DNA from: Candidatus Aenigmatarchaeota archaeon | GTDB taxonomy: Archaea; Aenigmatarchaeota; Aenigmatarchaeia; CG10238-14; SpSt-28 | Direction: 5' to 3' | Length of the DNA: 10,113 nucleotides | Assembly: GCA_023256115.1 (NCBI GenBank) | Contig: JAGDWU010000066.1 | Location: 1-10,113, forward strand | In this document: in pieces, positions 1 through 6,389 of the stretch | Layout: every line of letters begins with the position of its first letter | How positions within the stretch are numbered: position 1 is the stretch's first letter | Notes under the pieces: generated by a model | Database searches by the model: none | Seen by the model: the letters and a program-made list of their open reading frames with translations, nothing else | What the model was told of the DNA's origin: nothing | Position numbers and translations under genes: made by a program

Positions 1-162
1 GTAAATAATGAAAAAGTTGGAATAAAATTTGGAAAGTATTATGCTAGCATTGGTTCAAACATAGATTTTGATTCTTTAAAAAAATTTTTGGAAATTATCA
101 ATTTTCAATATCCGAAAGCATTAGAAATTGCAGATAAATTATCAAAAGAAATAAAGTTATGA
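1..162 (+). CDS. 3' end of an unidentified gene (53 residues visible)
   Basis: The first reading frame is open from the left edge and ends at a TGA (160-162). The visible C-terminus is mostly charged and helical, with a run around FDSLKKFLEI and a tail around ALEIADKLSKEIKL. I do not recognise the family and the N-terminus lies outside the window. The stop overlaps the ATG of the next gene (ATGA at 159-162), so the two are probably co-transcribed and translationally coupled. This is the only gene here that ends in TGA; all complete genes end in TAA. If TGA were read through, only three further residues would follow before a TAA. Codon choice (TTA, AAA, GAA) matches the rest of the window. Confidence 0.75.
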   Translation, partial: VNNEKVGIKFGKYYASIGSNIDFDSLKKFLEIINFQYPKALEIADKLSKEIKL

Positions 163-530
163 AAAAGATTTTAATAATATTAATTTTAATGTTTGTAATA
201 TTAGCAGTTTTAATAGCTTTTAAAATTCAAAAACCTTTAGAAATATATTCTGAAACTTTTCAAGCTTTTGAAAAATGTAAAAAGATTTGCGAAAATGCAA
301 AAGAAAAAATTGATTTATCAAATGGCCCATGCTTAGCAAATCCGATTGAAGGTTTAGAAAATTGGGTTTGCGATATTGCTCACAATCCAAGAATTGAAAT
401 TGATAATTTACCTGAAAATCAATGCTCAGCATTTAGAGAGGGAAAAGCAAAATATTTTGTAGAATTAGATCCAAACTGCAACTTAATAAAAATTTATTAT
501 AAAGGAACTTTTATTTATTCTCTTAAATAA
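159..530 (+). CDS. small Cys-rich membrane-anchored or secreted protein
   Basis: This 123-residue protein starts with MKK followed by an uninterrupted hydrophobic stretch (about residues 4-21), which reads as a signal peptide or a single N-terminal membrane anchor. The rest would lie outside the membrane. It contains six cysteines (residues 40, 44, 58, 71, 89 and 107), an even number that would allow three disulfides or a metal site; the first two form a CxxxC pair. Conserved-looking segments are SNGPCLA, the WVCDIAHNPR region and ENQCSAFREGKA. I have a general impression of similar small proteins in other DPANN genomes but cannot verify it, and no function is assigned. The start overlaps the upstream stop, indicating an operon. 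The 3' end overlaps the 3' end of the convergent DUF72 gene by 16 bp. Confidence 0.75.
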   Translation: MKKILIILILMFVILAVLIAFKIQKPLEIYSETFQAFEKCKKICENAKEKIDLSNGPCLANPIEGLENWVCDIAHNPRIEIDNLPENQCSAFREGKAKYFVELDPNCNLIKIYYKGTFIYSLK

Positions 531-1237
531 TTTTTTAGCATTTGATAGCATTTCCTAGCATTTTCCAACATGTTATGATTATTATTGAAAAAAATATATA
601 TTTTTTTAGCTTTTGACTTTAAAATTTTATCACAAACCTCTTTCAATTCAATTTCTGAATAATTATGAGAATACCAATAAGTTCTTCCATGCATTCTTAA
701 ATAAACTATTTTATTAAAGCTATAAATTTCTCTTGGCAATTTTGTAAATTCAGGAGCGTCAACACTAACAAATGTAATTTCTAATGCTTTTATTTCTTCT
801 AAAATTTTTTTGTCATACCATTCTAAGCTTCTAACTTCAAATGCAAATCTTTCCTTCAAATTACAAAATTTTACAAATTTTTTTAAATTTTCTAAAGTCT
901 TTTTTGGTTTTAAAAATTGTGGAATTTGAAATAAGTAAAAATCTATAAATTCTTCAAGTGGAGTAAATAATCCTTTAAATTTCTCCCATGTTTTATAAGA
1001 TTTTTCACTAAATTTAAAAATGTGAGTTATAAATCTATTAACCTTAATGCTCCATCTTAAGTTCGGATTTAGTTGCTCAGTTTTTCTTTTCCAGCTTTTA
1101 ACTTGATTTTTAAATGGAAATCTGTAAAAAGATGAGTTTAATTCAATTGCATTTAATTTACTATACTTCAAATATCAATCAAAACCATTTGGATTCCAAT
1201 CATATTGCCAACCGCTAGTACCAACAAAAATATTCAT
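515..1237 (-). pseudogene. DUF72 (YecE-like) TIM-barrel protein interrupted by an in-frame TGA
   Basis: Reading from the ATG at 1237 gives an N-terminus typical of DUF72: [20 protein letters not shown], with the family's GTSGW signature. Codon 21 is then TGA (1177-1175), after which the frame continues [20 protein letters not shown], another signature block, to a TAA at 517-515. The total would be 240 codons, about normal for an archaeal member. From memory, homologues have Trp at the TGA position (FDWY or LEWY), so one TGG-to-TGA change explains it. A TTG at 1171 could restart translation, but the product would lack GTSGW. C-terminal signatures (the VSVDAPE region and FFNNNHNMLENA) are intact. 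The biochemical role of DUF72 is not established. A recent nonsense mutation or sequence error is likelier than decay. The gene diverges from rpl14 with 13 bp between start codons. Confidence 0.8.
536..565. repeat. three tandem 10-bp units with TAGCATTT core
   Basis: On the + strand, TAGCATTTGA, TAGCATTTCC and TAGCATTTTC follow one another without gaps, immediately after a run of six T. The unit length is not a multiple of three, and the block lies inside the C-terminal coding part of the DUF72 gene (opposite strand). It also sits just downstream of the stop of the small Cys-rich gene. Its T-rich start could help end that transcript, which is speculative. Confidence 0.6.
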
Positions 1238-1250
1238 AAAAAATATATTA

Positions 1251-1649
1251 ATGAAAGGAGTAAGAGCAAGGATAGTAAAAGCATTAAATGTTGGAGCTTA
1301 TTTGAAATGTGTAGATAATTCTGGAGCTACAGTCTTAAAAATTATTGGAGTTTATGGATATAAAGGTAGAAGAAAAAGAATGCCTAAAGCTGGAATAGCT
1401 GACATGGTAAAAGTTAGTATAGTAGATGGCGATCCAAAATTAAAACATCAACAAGCTTGGGCAGTAATTGTAAGGCAAAGAAAAGAATATAGAAGGTTAG
1501 ATGGATTAAGAGTAAAGTTTGAAGATAATGCAGCTATATTAGTAAATGAAGAGGGAGAACCAAAAGGAACTGAAATTAAAGGGCCTGTTGCAAAAGAAGT
1601 TGTTGAAAGATTTAGCACAATTGGTAAAATTGCTTCAATTGTTGTTTAA
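1251..1649 (+). CDS. rpl14: 50S ribosomal protein uL14 (L14)
   Basis: This 132-residue protein matches archaeal uL14 over its full expected length. uL14 binds 23S rRNA on the subunit-interface face of the large subunit. Recognisable blocks include MKGVRARI at the start, the VDNSGA segment, the [18 protein letters not shown] loop, [12 protein letters not shown], the VKFEDNAA segment and [15 protein letters not shown]. The start at 1251 is supported by the usual MKG-x-RA N-terminus. The AAAGGAG string lies inside the first codons and is not a ribosome binding site. Archaeal rpl14 normally lies in the spc ribosomal operon beside the L24/S4 genes; here it is flanked by the divergent DUF72 gene and a DNA ligase, so it appears separated from that operon. 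Confidence 0.97.
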   Translation: MKGVRARIVKALNVGAYLKCVDNSGATVLKIIGVYGYKGRRKRMPKAGIADMVKVSIVDGDPKLKHQQAWAVIVRQRKEYRRLDGLRVKFEDNAAILVNEEGEPKGTEIKGPVAKEVVERFSTIGKIASIVV

Positions 1650-1669
1650 TATTTACAAATTTATTAAAG

Positions 1670-1677
1670 CTATAATG
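1670..1677 (+). promoter_or_regulatory. candidate TATA box for the DNA ligase gene
   Basis: CTATAATG is centred about 23 bp before the ligase ATG in the 47-bp gap after rpl14. That spacing suits an archaeal TATA box driving a leaderless or near-leaderless transcript. The AT-rich background makes chance matches common. Confidence 0.4.
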
Positions 1678-1696
1678 TTGTTTTTATGATATTTTT

Positions 1697-3385
1697 ATGT
1701 TGTATATAGAGTTGTGTGATGTTTATGAAAAACTAGAAAAAATTAGCTCAAAAATAGGGAAAACAGAAATTTTAGCTAATTTTTTTAAAAAATGTGAAAC
1801 AAACGTATTAAGGCAAGCAGTTTTATTAACATTAGGAACAATATTTTTACCTTTTGAAAATAGAGAGCTTGGAGTTGCATTAAAATTAGCAATGAGAGCA
1901 ATTTCAAAAGCAACTGGCTTTAAAATAGATGAAATAGAAAAGCTTTATGTAAAATATGGCGATTTAGGAAAAGTTGCTGAAATTTGTGTTTCTCAAAGAA
2001 AGCAAAAAACATTTTTTAAAAAAGATTTAACAATTGAATATGTTTTTAATCAATTAAGAGAAATTGGTTTTGCGGAAGGCGAAGGTTCACAAGATAAAAA
2101 AATATCAATTTTAGCTGGTTTACTAAATTTTTCTCAACCAAAAGAAGCAAGATATTTAATTAGAACTGTATTAGAGGAATTAAGAGTTGGTGTTGCGGAA
2201 GGAATTGTAAGAGATGCTATTGTTATGGCTTTTTTCAAAGCTGGCGAAAAAGAAAAGGCTGTTGAAGCAGTTGAATTTGCATATAATATTTTAAGCGATT
2301 ATGGTGAAGTTGCTGTAATTGCGAAAGAGCAAGGAATTGAAGGTTTAAAAAATGTTAAACCTATTTTAGGCAGGCCAATGCAAGTAATGCTTGGAGTTAA
2401 AGCAGAATCAATTGAAGAAGTAGTAAGAAGACATGGAAAAGTTTTAGCTGAATTTAAATATGATGGTTTAAGATTAATAATTCATAAAAAAGAAAATAAG
2501 ATTTGGTTATTTACCAGAAGACAAGAAGATGTAACAGCTCAGTTTCCAGATATAGTTGAAGAAGTTCTGAAAAATATAAAAGCGAAAGAATGCATAATTG
2601 AAGGTGAATGCTGGCCAATAGATCCTCAAACAAAAAATCCATTGCCATTTCAAAAATTAAGTCAGCGAATTCATAGAAAATACGATATTGATAAAATGGT
2701 AAAAGAAGTTCCTGTTCAGTTGAACTTATTTGATATTGTTTATGTAGATGGTAAAAATTTGTTTCATTTACCTTTGAGAGAAAGAAGAGAAATATTAAAA
2801 AGTGTTGTAAATGAAAGTGAAAAAATTAAGTTTGCTGAAAGCATTGTAAGCAGTGATATAAAAGAATTGGAAGAGTTTTATAATAAAGCACTACAATTAA
2901 AACAAGAAGGAATTATGCTAAAAAATTTAGAAAGCGAATACAAATTTGGAAGGCATGTTGGTGGTTGGTACAAAATTAAGCCTGTAATGGAAACTTTAGA
3001 TGTTGTAATTGTTGGTGCAGAATGGGGAGAAGGTGCAAGAAGCAAATGGTTATCGAGCTATTTATTTGCAGTTAGAGATCCTGATACTGGAGAATATTTA
3101 ACTTGTGGCATGGGCGGAACTGGATTAACAGAAGAGCAATTTGAAGCAATGACAGAAATGTTAAAGCCTTTAATTGTTAAAGAAGAAGGAAAATTTGTTC
3201 ATATTAAACCAAAAATAGTTGTTGAAGTAAGTTATCAAGAAATTCAAGTTAGCCCAAAGTATAGCTCTGGTTATGCTTTAAGATTTCCGAGAATTGAAAG
3301 AATAAGATTTGATAAAGGTCCGGAAGAAGCAGACACTATAGATAGGTTAATAGAACTATTTAAATCACAAGGAAAAAAAGGTTAA
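1697..3385 (+). CDS. lig: ATP-dependent DNA ligase (archaeal replicative type)
   Basis: This enzyme seals nicks in DNA during replication and repair by forming an enzyme-AMP intermediate and transferring AMP to the 5' phosphate. The 562-residue length is normal for archaeal DNA ligase I. An N-terminal helical DNA-binding domain covers about residues 1-220, including the conserved VRDAIVMAFF region. The adenylation domain carries motif I KYDG with the predicted nucleophile Lys254, IIEGECW near 300, the LFDIVYVDG motif III near 344-352, EGIMLK (404-409) and WYKIKP motif V (424-429). The OB-fold domain ends with motif VI in RFPRIERIRFDK (529-540). All catalytic motifs are present. The start MLYIEL fits the family. 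The TAA overlaps the stop codon of the convergent 99-residue gene, the two sharing the palindrome TTAA. Confidence 0.97.
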   Translation: MLYIELCDVYEKLEKISSKIGKTEILANFFKKCETNVLRQAVLLTLGTIFLPFENRELGVALKLAMRAISKATGFKIDEIEKLYVKYGDLGKVAEICVSQRKQKTFFKKDLTIEYVFNQLREIGFAEGEGSQDKKISILAGLLNFSQPKEARYLIRTVLEELRVGVAEGIVRDAIVMAFFKAGEKEKAVEAVEFAYNILSDYGEVAVIAKEQGIEGLKNVKPILGRPMQVMLGVKAESIEEVVRRHGKVLAEFKYDGLRLIIHKKENKIWLFTRRQEDVTAQFPDIVEEVLKNIKAKECIIEGECWPIDPQTKNPLPFQKLSQRIHRKYDIDKMVKEVPVQLNLFDIVYVDGKNLFHLPLRERREILKSVVNESEKIKFAESIVSSDIKELEEFYNKALQLKQEGIMLKNLESEYKFGRHVGGWYKIKPVMETLDVVIVGAEWGEGARSKWLSSYLFAVRDPDTGEYLTCGMGGTGLTEEQFEAMTEMLKPLIVKEEGKFVHIKPKIVVEVSYQEIQVSPKYSSGYALRFPRIERIRFDKGPEEADTIDRLIELFKSQGKKG

Positions 3386-3681
3386 ACTCTTCTTAACAAA
3401 ATTCTTATTTCATCTAATTTTGAATTTATTAAATCTAGTTGAGCTCTAATATGTTCAATCTTTGTTTCCAAAAGTCTTATCCTTTCTTCTATGTTTTTTT
3501 CTTGAATTTGAATTTGCTGGCTTGATTGCATTGCTGGCTGTATAGGTTGTGATGAAGATAATGATTGTTCAGCATATTGACTTTGAGAATATTGCTTAGT
3601 TGTTTGATATAACTCTGGAAATTTTTTAAGAATATCTTCTTTTAATTCCTCTTCTTTTTTCTTTTTACCAAAGAGGAACAT
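3382..3681 (-). CDS. small coiled-coil protein of unknown function
   Basis: This 99-residue protein has three visible parts. The first is a short basic and acidic N-terminus (MFLFGKKKKEEE). The second is a low-complexity linker rich in Gln and Ser (about residues 26-60). The third is a C-terminal helix (about 61-99) with heptad-like spacing of Leu and Ile, such as RIRLLETKIEHIRAQLDLI, consistent with a coiled coil and oligomerisation or partner binding. I do not recognise the family. It is the last gene of a three-gene operon; its ATG lies 2 nt after the TAA of the gene before it. Its own TAA overlaps the ligase stop. The linker composition suggests a flexible tether rather than an enzyme. 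Confidence 0.65.
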   Translation of the reverse strand: MFLFGKKKKEEELKEDILKKFPELYQTTKQYSQSQYAEQSLSSSQPIQPAMQSSQQIQIQEKNIEERIRLLETKIEHIRAQLDLINSKLDEIRILLRRV

Positions 3682-3683
3682 AA

Positions 3684-4163
3684 TTATTTTGTTAAATCTT
3701 CTATTAAATGATTTTTCACTTTTTCTAATATTTCTCTTATTTCTTTAATATATTTATCTTTTTGATGCTTATAAAACAAATAATAATAAAGAAAATAGAA
3801 AAATTTTTCAATTGTGCTTGTATAGGAAAAAACAATTCTAAGTAATGCTCTAATTTTTATTGTTATATTACCATAACCTCCTTCTTTTGCTGGCATTTCA
3901 CCTTCAAAAATGTTTTCAAAAGTTATTTGAACATATCTATCTGGAAATTCTGGAGTAATATCAATTCTAACAAAAAATCCTGGCGTGCCACTAATATCAT
4001 ATCTTGTTTCCTTTTCCCATACTTTTGCTGTTTTTACTTCATAGTACTTTCTATAATATGATGCTATATTTCTTATTGCCCTTTCCGGATTTTTGCTCTC
4101 TGTTTTTATTACTAAGTATTCATTTTCCGGAATCCAAACTTCATAAACAATTTGCTCCGGCAT
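3684..4163 (-). CDS. unknown protein, distant relative of its operon neighbour
   Basis: This 159-residue protein is of no family I can name. The N-terminal two thirds alternates short predicted strands (QIVYEVWIP, EYLVIKTES, FFVRIDI, RYVQITFE). A GGYGNITIKIRALLRI strand pair follows, then an aromatic-rich segment (about 120-133, FFYFLYYYLFYK) and a C-terminal amphipathic helix. The pattern of a Gly-x-Gly turn, two strands, an aromatic stretch and a long charged helix recurs in the 170-residue protein encoded just upstream, suggesting distant homology. Strands followed by a long C-terminal helix could indicate a helix-grip-like (SRPBCC/START) fold, but that is a guess. The aromatic stretch is short and contains Lys and His, so a membrane segment is uncertain. 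The ATG lies 1 nt after the upstream stop, so the two are tightly coupled. Confidence 0.7.
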   Translation of the reverse strand: MPEQIVYEVWIPENEYLVIKTESKNPERAIRNIASYYRKYYEVKTAKVWEKETRYDISGTPGFFVRIDITPEFPDRYVQITFENIFEGEMPAKEGGYGNITIKIRALLRIVFSYTSTIEKFFYFLYYYLFYKHQKDKYIKEIREILEKVKNHLIEDLTK

Positions 4164-4164
4164 T

Positions 4165-4677
4165 TTAAATTTTCATTAGTTCTTTTAATCTTCTTTCAAA
4201 TCTTATAATTTTTTCTTTTCCTTTTTCAACATATTTTTCAACAATTTTTTTATAATAAAGTTCGTAAAAAATTTTATCCATAAAGAATCTATACACAATA
4301 GATTGTTGATATCTTTCTTCCATGGGAAATTCAACAAATAAAGTTAATTTAAATGTTATTTTTACTTTTCCGCTTCCAGTTTCATCTACAGAACTTGAAA
4401 ATTCTATTTCAGCTAAATAATAGCTAAAGTTATCCAATTTAATTAATGCTCTAAATTTTTCTGAAATTTCTTCCTTTTCCTTTCTTTTTACGCTTGTTTC
4501 AAATCTGGCTAAATCTTCCTCTTTTATTTCCAATGCTCCCGCTATTAATTTTTCCCTATTTTTTACTATTATCGAAGCGTTTGGACCTTCATATTCAACA
4601 ACAATTGGATGAATAATTAAATCAATTTTTCTAACTATTGCTGCAGTATATAATATTGGCGGCTTTAAAAAAACCAT
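4165..4677 (-). CDS. unknown protein, first gene of a three-gene operon
   Basis: This 170-residue protein is not one I recognise. A strand-rich N-terminus (IVRKIDLIIHPIVVEYE) is followed by a charged helical stretch (about 51-76). Next come strands around FRALIKLDNFSYYLAEIEF, a GSGKVKITFKLTLFVEF segment (101-117), an aromatic stretch (RFFMDKIFYELYYKK) and a long basic C-terminal helix ending in KEL. The second half parallels that of the next gene in the operon, so the two may be ancient paralogues forming a pair. The start codon is only 8 bp from the divergent start of the 567-residue gene, and the shared 16-bp inverted repeat covers both starts. The start context is TAATAAATT followed by ATG, identical to that of two other genes here. 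Confidence 0.72.
   Translation of the reverse strand: MVFLKPPILYTAAIVRKIDLIIHPIVVEYEGPNASIIVKNREKLIAGALEIKEEDLARFETSVKRKEKEEISEKFRALIKLDNFSYYLAEIEFSSSVDETGSGKVKITFKLTLFVEFPMEERYQQSIVYRFFMDKIFYELYYKKIVEKYVEKGKEKIIRFERRLKELMKI
4647..4654 (+). promoter_or_regulatory. candidate TATA box for the 567-residue gene
   Basis: TATATAAT lies about 35 bp before the ATG at 4686 and inside the coding sequence of the divergent gene. A transcript starting some 26 bp downstream would have a leader of roughly ten bases. The 8-bp gap between the two genes cannot hold a promoter, so one inside the neighbour is required. Confidence 0.45.
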
Positions 4678-4689
4678 AATTTATTATGG
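4674..4689. repeat. 16-bp inverted repeat spanning two divergent start codons
   Basis: CCATAAT and ATTATGG form perfect 7-bp arms around a TT spacer. The arms contain the start codons of the 170-residue (-) and 567-residue (+) genes. The symmetry gives both genes mirror-image start contexts. It could be a shared protein-binding site or simply two good start contexts back to back. Confidence 0.6.
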
Positions 4690-6389
4690 AAATTGTAAAA
4701 GAGGAAAAGGTTGAAATTTCGTTAATTGAGCAACCAAATGCTATTTCTCCAATTGATATGATAGGAAGAATAAATAAAAAATTAGCTAGCTTAAATCAAC
4801 CAAAATTAGAAGATAGAAAAGAATATGTAATTTTTGATGGTGTTAAACCTTGGAGCTATGATTTTACAGCACTATTAGGAAAAGTTTTTAATATTGCATA
4901 TTCAATTTATTTTAAATATTCAAAAATTGCAAAAGTTTTTAAAGTTAAAGAATCTCTTTATGTTAGTCCAACTTATCAACCTTACTATCAAATAACAATA
5001 AAGCAAAAAGAAGAAATAGAAAGTTATATAAGAAGCCAGCTAGCTGGAATTGCAAGTTTAGTTAATGATTATTTATTAGCATTGCATGATAAGCGAAAAT
5101 ATGAACACTTTAAAAATATTTTTGATAAAATAGAAAAGCTAAAAAAAGAAGGCAAAAATTTAAAAGAAGAAGAAAGTAAATTAAGGCACATTTTTATTGA
5201 TCAAGTTGATATTCATACTGGAGATTTTTCTTTGGTTAATTTAGCAAGAACAAGATGGCCAACTTTAATTGCAGATTTTTTGGAATTAGAAAATGAAACA
5301 AATCCAAAAGAAATAATAGAAAATTTGAAAAAGAAAAATATTAATATTTCAATGGCGGAAGCGATTGTTCTAGCAAAAAAGAATCTTTTGTATTTAAGTT
5401 GGAAATCTGATTTTGAAAAAATTGTAAAAGAAAGATATGAAGAAATTAGCAAATTAGTTGAAATGAGAAGAAATTCTATAAATGCATATAAAAAATTAGT
5501 AGCACCATATGTTAAAAAATTATTATCCTACCAAGAATCAGTTCCGTCTAAAACATCATTTTTCAAACCAGCTTCTCAAATGGAAGCATTAGAAGAAACA
5601 GTTTATTGGATAATTAAGCCGGTTCCATTTTACTTTTATCCAAAGCCAAGAATTAAATATGAAATAGATGCAGAAACTTTAGGATTAACAAAAACCGAAA
5701 TAGATTGTTTAACTAAAAAAGATTTAAGCGAAGATGAAAAAGACTTAAAAGAGTTTTTAGGAGTAAAAATTGAAAATAAAAAAGTAAAAGTTGGAGAAGG
5801 GTTAATAACAAAAGCTATGCCAATTGAACCTTCTTTAGATAGAATAATTAGAGTTGGGATTCAAATAATAAATGAAAATTTCGGAACAAACTTTACTATA
5901 GCGGATGCGCTCAAAATAAGGCAAGATTTATTAGCCGAAGAAGAAAAAGCTGGTGCGAGGGAAACTTTAAGATTATCTCCATATTATGCATTTATTGAAG
6001 TTTCTGTTTATAGATGTGTTTTAAGATTACCAGACGGTACAACAATTGAAGATTTTAGCGGAGAAGTTAAACCTTTTTTAATTTCACAAAATTTAGCAAT
6101 TTTAACATTATTACAACAAAAAGCGATTGATGAATGGTATGAAAATCAAGCAAACCTTTTTTTAGGAGAAATTCCAAGAGAAAAAATAATGAAATTTCCA
6201 ACATTATTAAAAAATTCTTTAGAAGAATTTTATCAAAAATTTTTAAAAAGAACTGCCTTTTACGAAAAGTATATTTATGAAAGTCCAAAATGGGAGTTAA
6301 TCGCAGGTAGATATTATTCAGATTTTTTAGTTAGTTTATTTTCAGATATTAAATCTACTCTTAAATCTGCATTTAATGTTCCATTTTAA
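4686..6389 (+). CDS. large unrecognised protein (567 residues)
   Basis: I cannot assign a family. The protein has no signal peptide and no clear membrane segment, so it is probably cytoplasmic or peripherally bound. Much of it looks helical. A highly charged, possibly coiled-coil stretch lies at about 137-168. A distinctive block around 176-199 (HTGDFSLVNLARTRWPTLIA) and the RRNSINAYKKLVAPYVKKLL helix (261-280) look like conserved landmarks. A Pro- and aromatic-rich segment (WIIKPVPFYFYPKPRIKYE, 308-326) separates the halves, and a strand-rich part with VYRCVLRLPDGTTIEDFSGE (441-460) comes near the end. No catalytic motif is evident. It is divergent from the three-gene operon of unknowns and converges on the TIP49-like ATPase, sharing stop bases TTAA. 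I have a vague impression of similar long proteins in other DPANN archaea, which I cannot confirm. Confidence 0.8.
   Translation: MEIVKEEKVEISLIEQPNAISPIDMIGRINKKLASLNQPKLEDRKEYVIFDGVKPWSYDFTALLGKVFNIAYSIYFKYSKIAKVFKVKESLYVSPTYQPYYQITIKQKEEIESYIRSQLAGIASLVNDYLLALHDKRKYEHFKNIFDKIEKLKKEGKNLKEEESKLRHIFIDQVDIHTGDFSLVNLARTRWPTLIADFLELENETNPKEIIENLKKKNINISMAEAIVLAKKNLLYLSWKSDFEKIVKERYEEISKLVEMRRNSINAYKKLVAPYVKKLLSYQESVPSKTSFFKPASQMEALEETVYWIIKPVPFYFYPKPRIKYEIDAETLGLTKTEIDCLTKKDLSEDEKDLKEFLGVKIENKKVKVGEGLITKAMPIEPSLDRIIRVGIQIINENFGTNFTIADALKIRQDLLAEEEKAGARETLRLSPYYAFIEVSVYRCVLRLPDGTTIEDFSGEVKPFLISQNLAILTLLQQKAIDEWYENQANLFLGEIPREKIMKFPTLLKNSLEEFYQKFLKRTAFYEKYIYESPKWELIAGRYYSDFLVSLFSDIKSTLKSAFNVPF

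Noticed and set aside
515..1171. DUF72 product beginning at TTG 1171 as a complete gene
   Set aside because: The frame upstream to ATG 1237 encodes the family's N-terminal signature, so the TTG start would be a truncation past the TGA, not the natural start.
1253..1260. AAAGGAG-like Shine-Dalgarno site
   Set aside because: It lies within the first codons of rpl14 and has no start codon at a suitable distance downstream that fits uL14.
5036..5047. 12-bp palindrome CCAGCTAGCTGG
   Set aside because: It lies inside the 567-residue gene with no composition change or gene boundary. Related GCTAGC words recur here because AGC and GCT codons are frequent.
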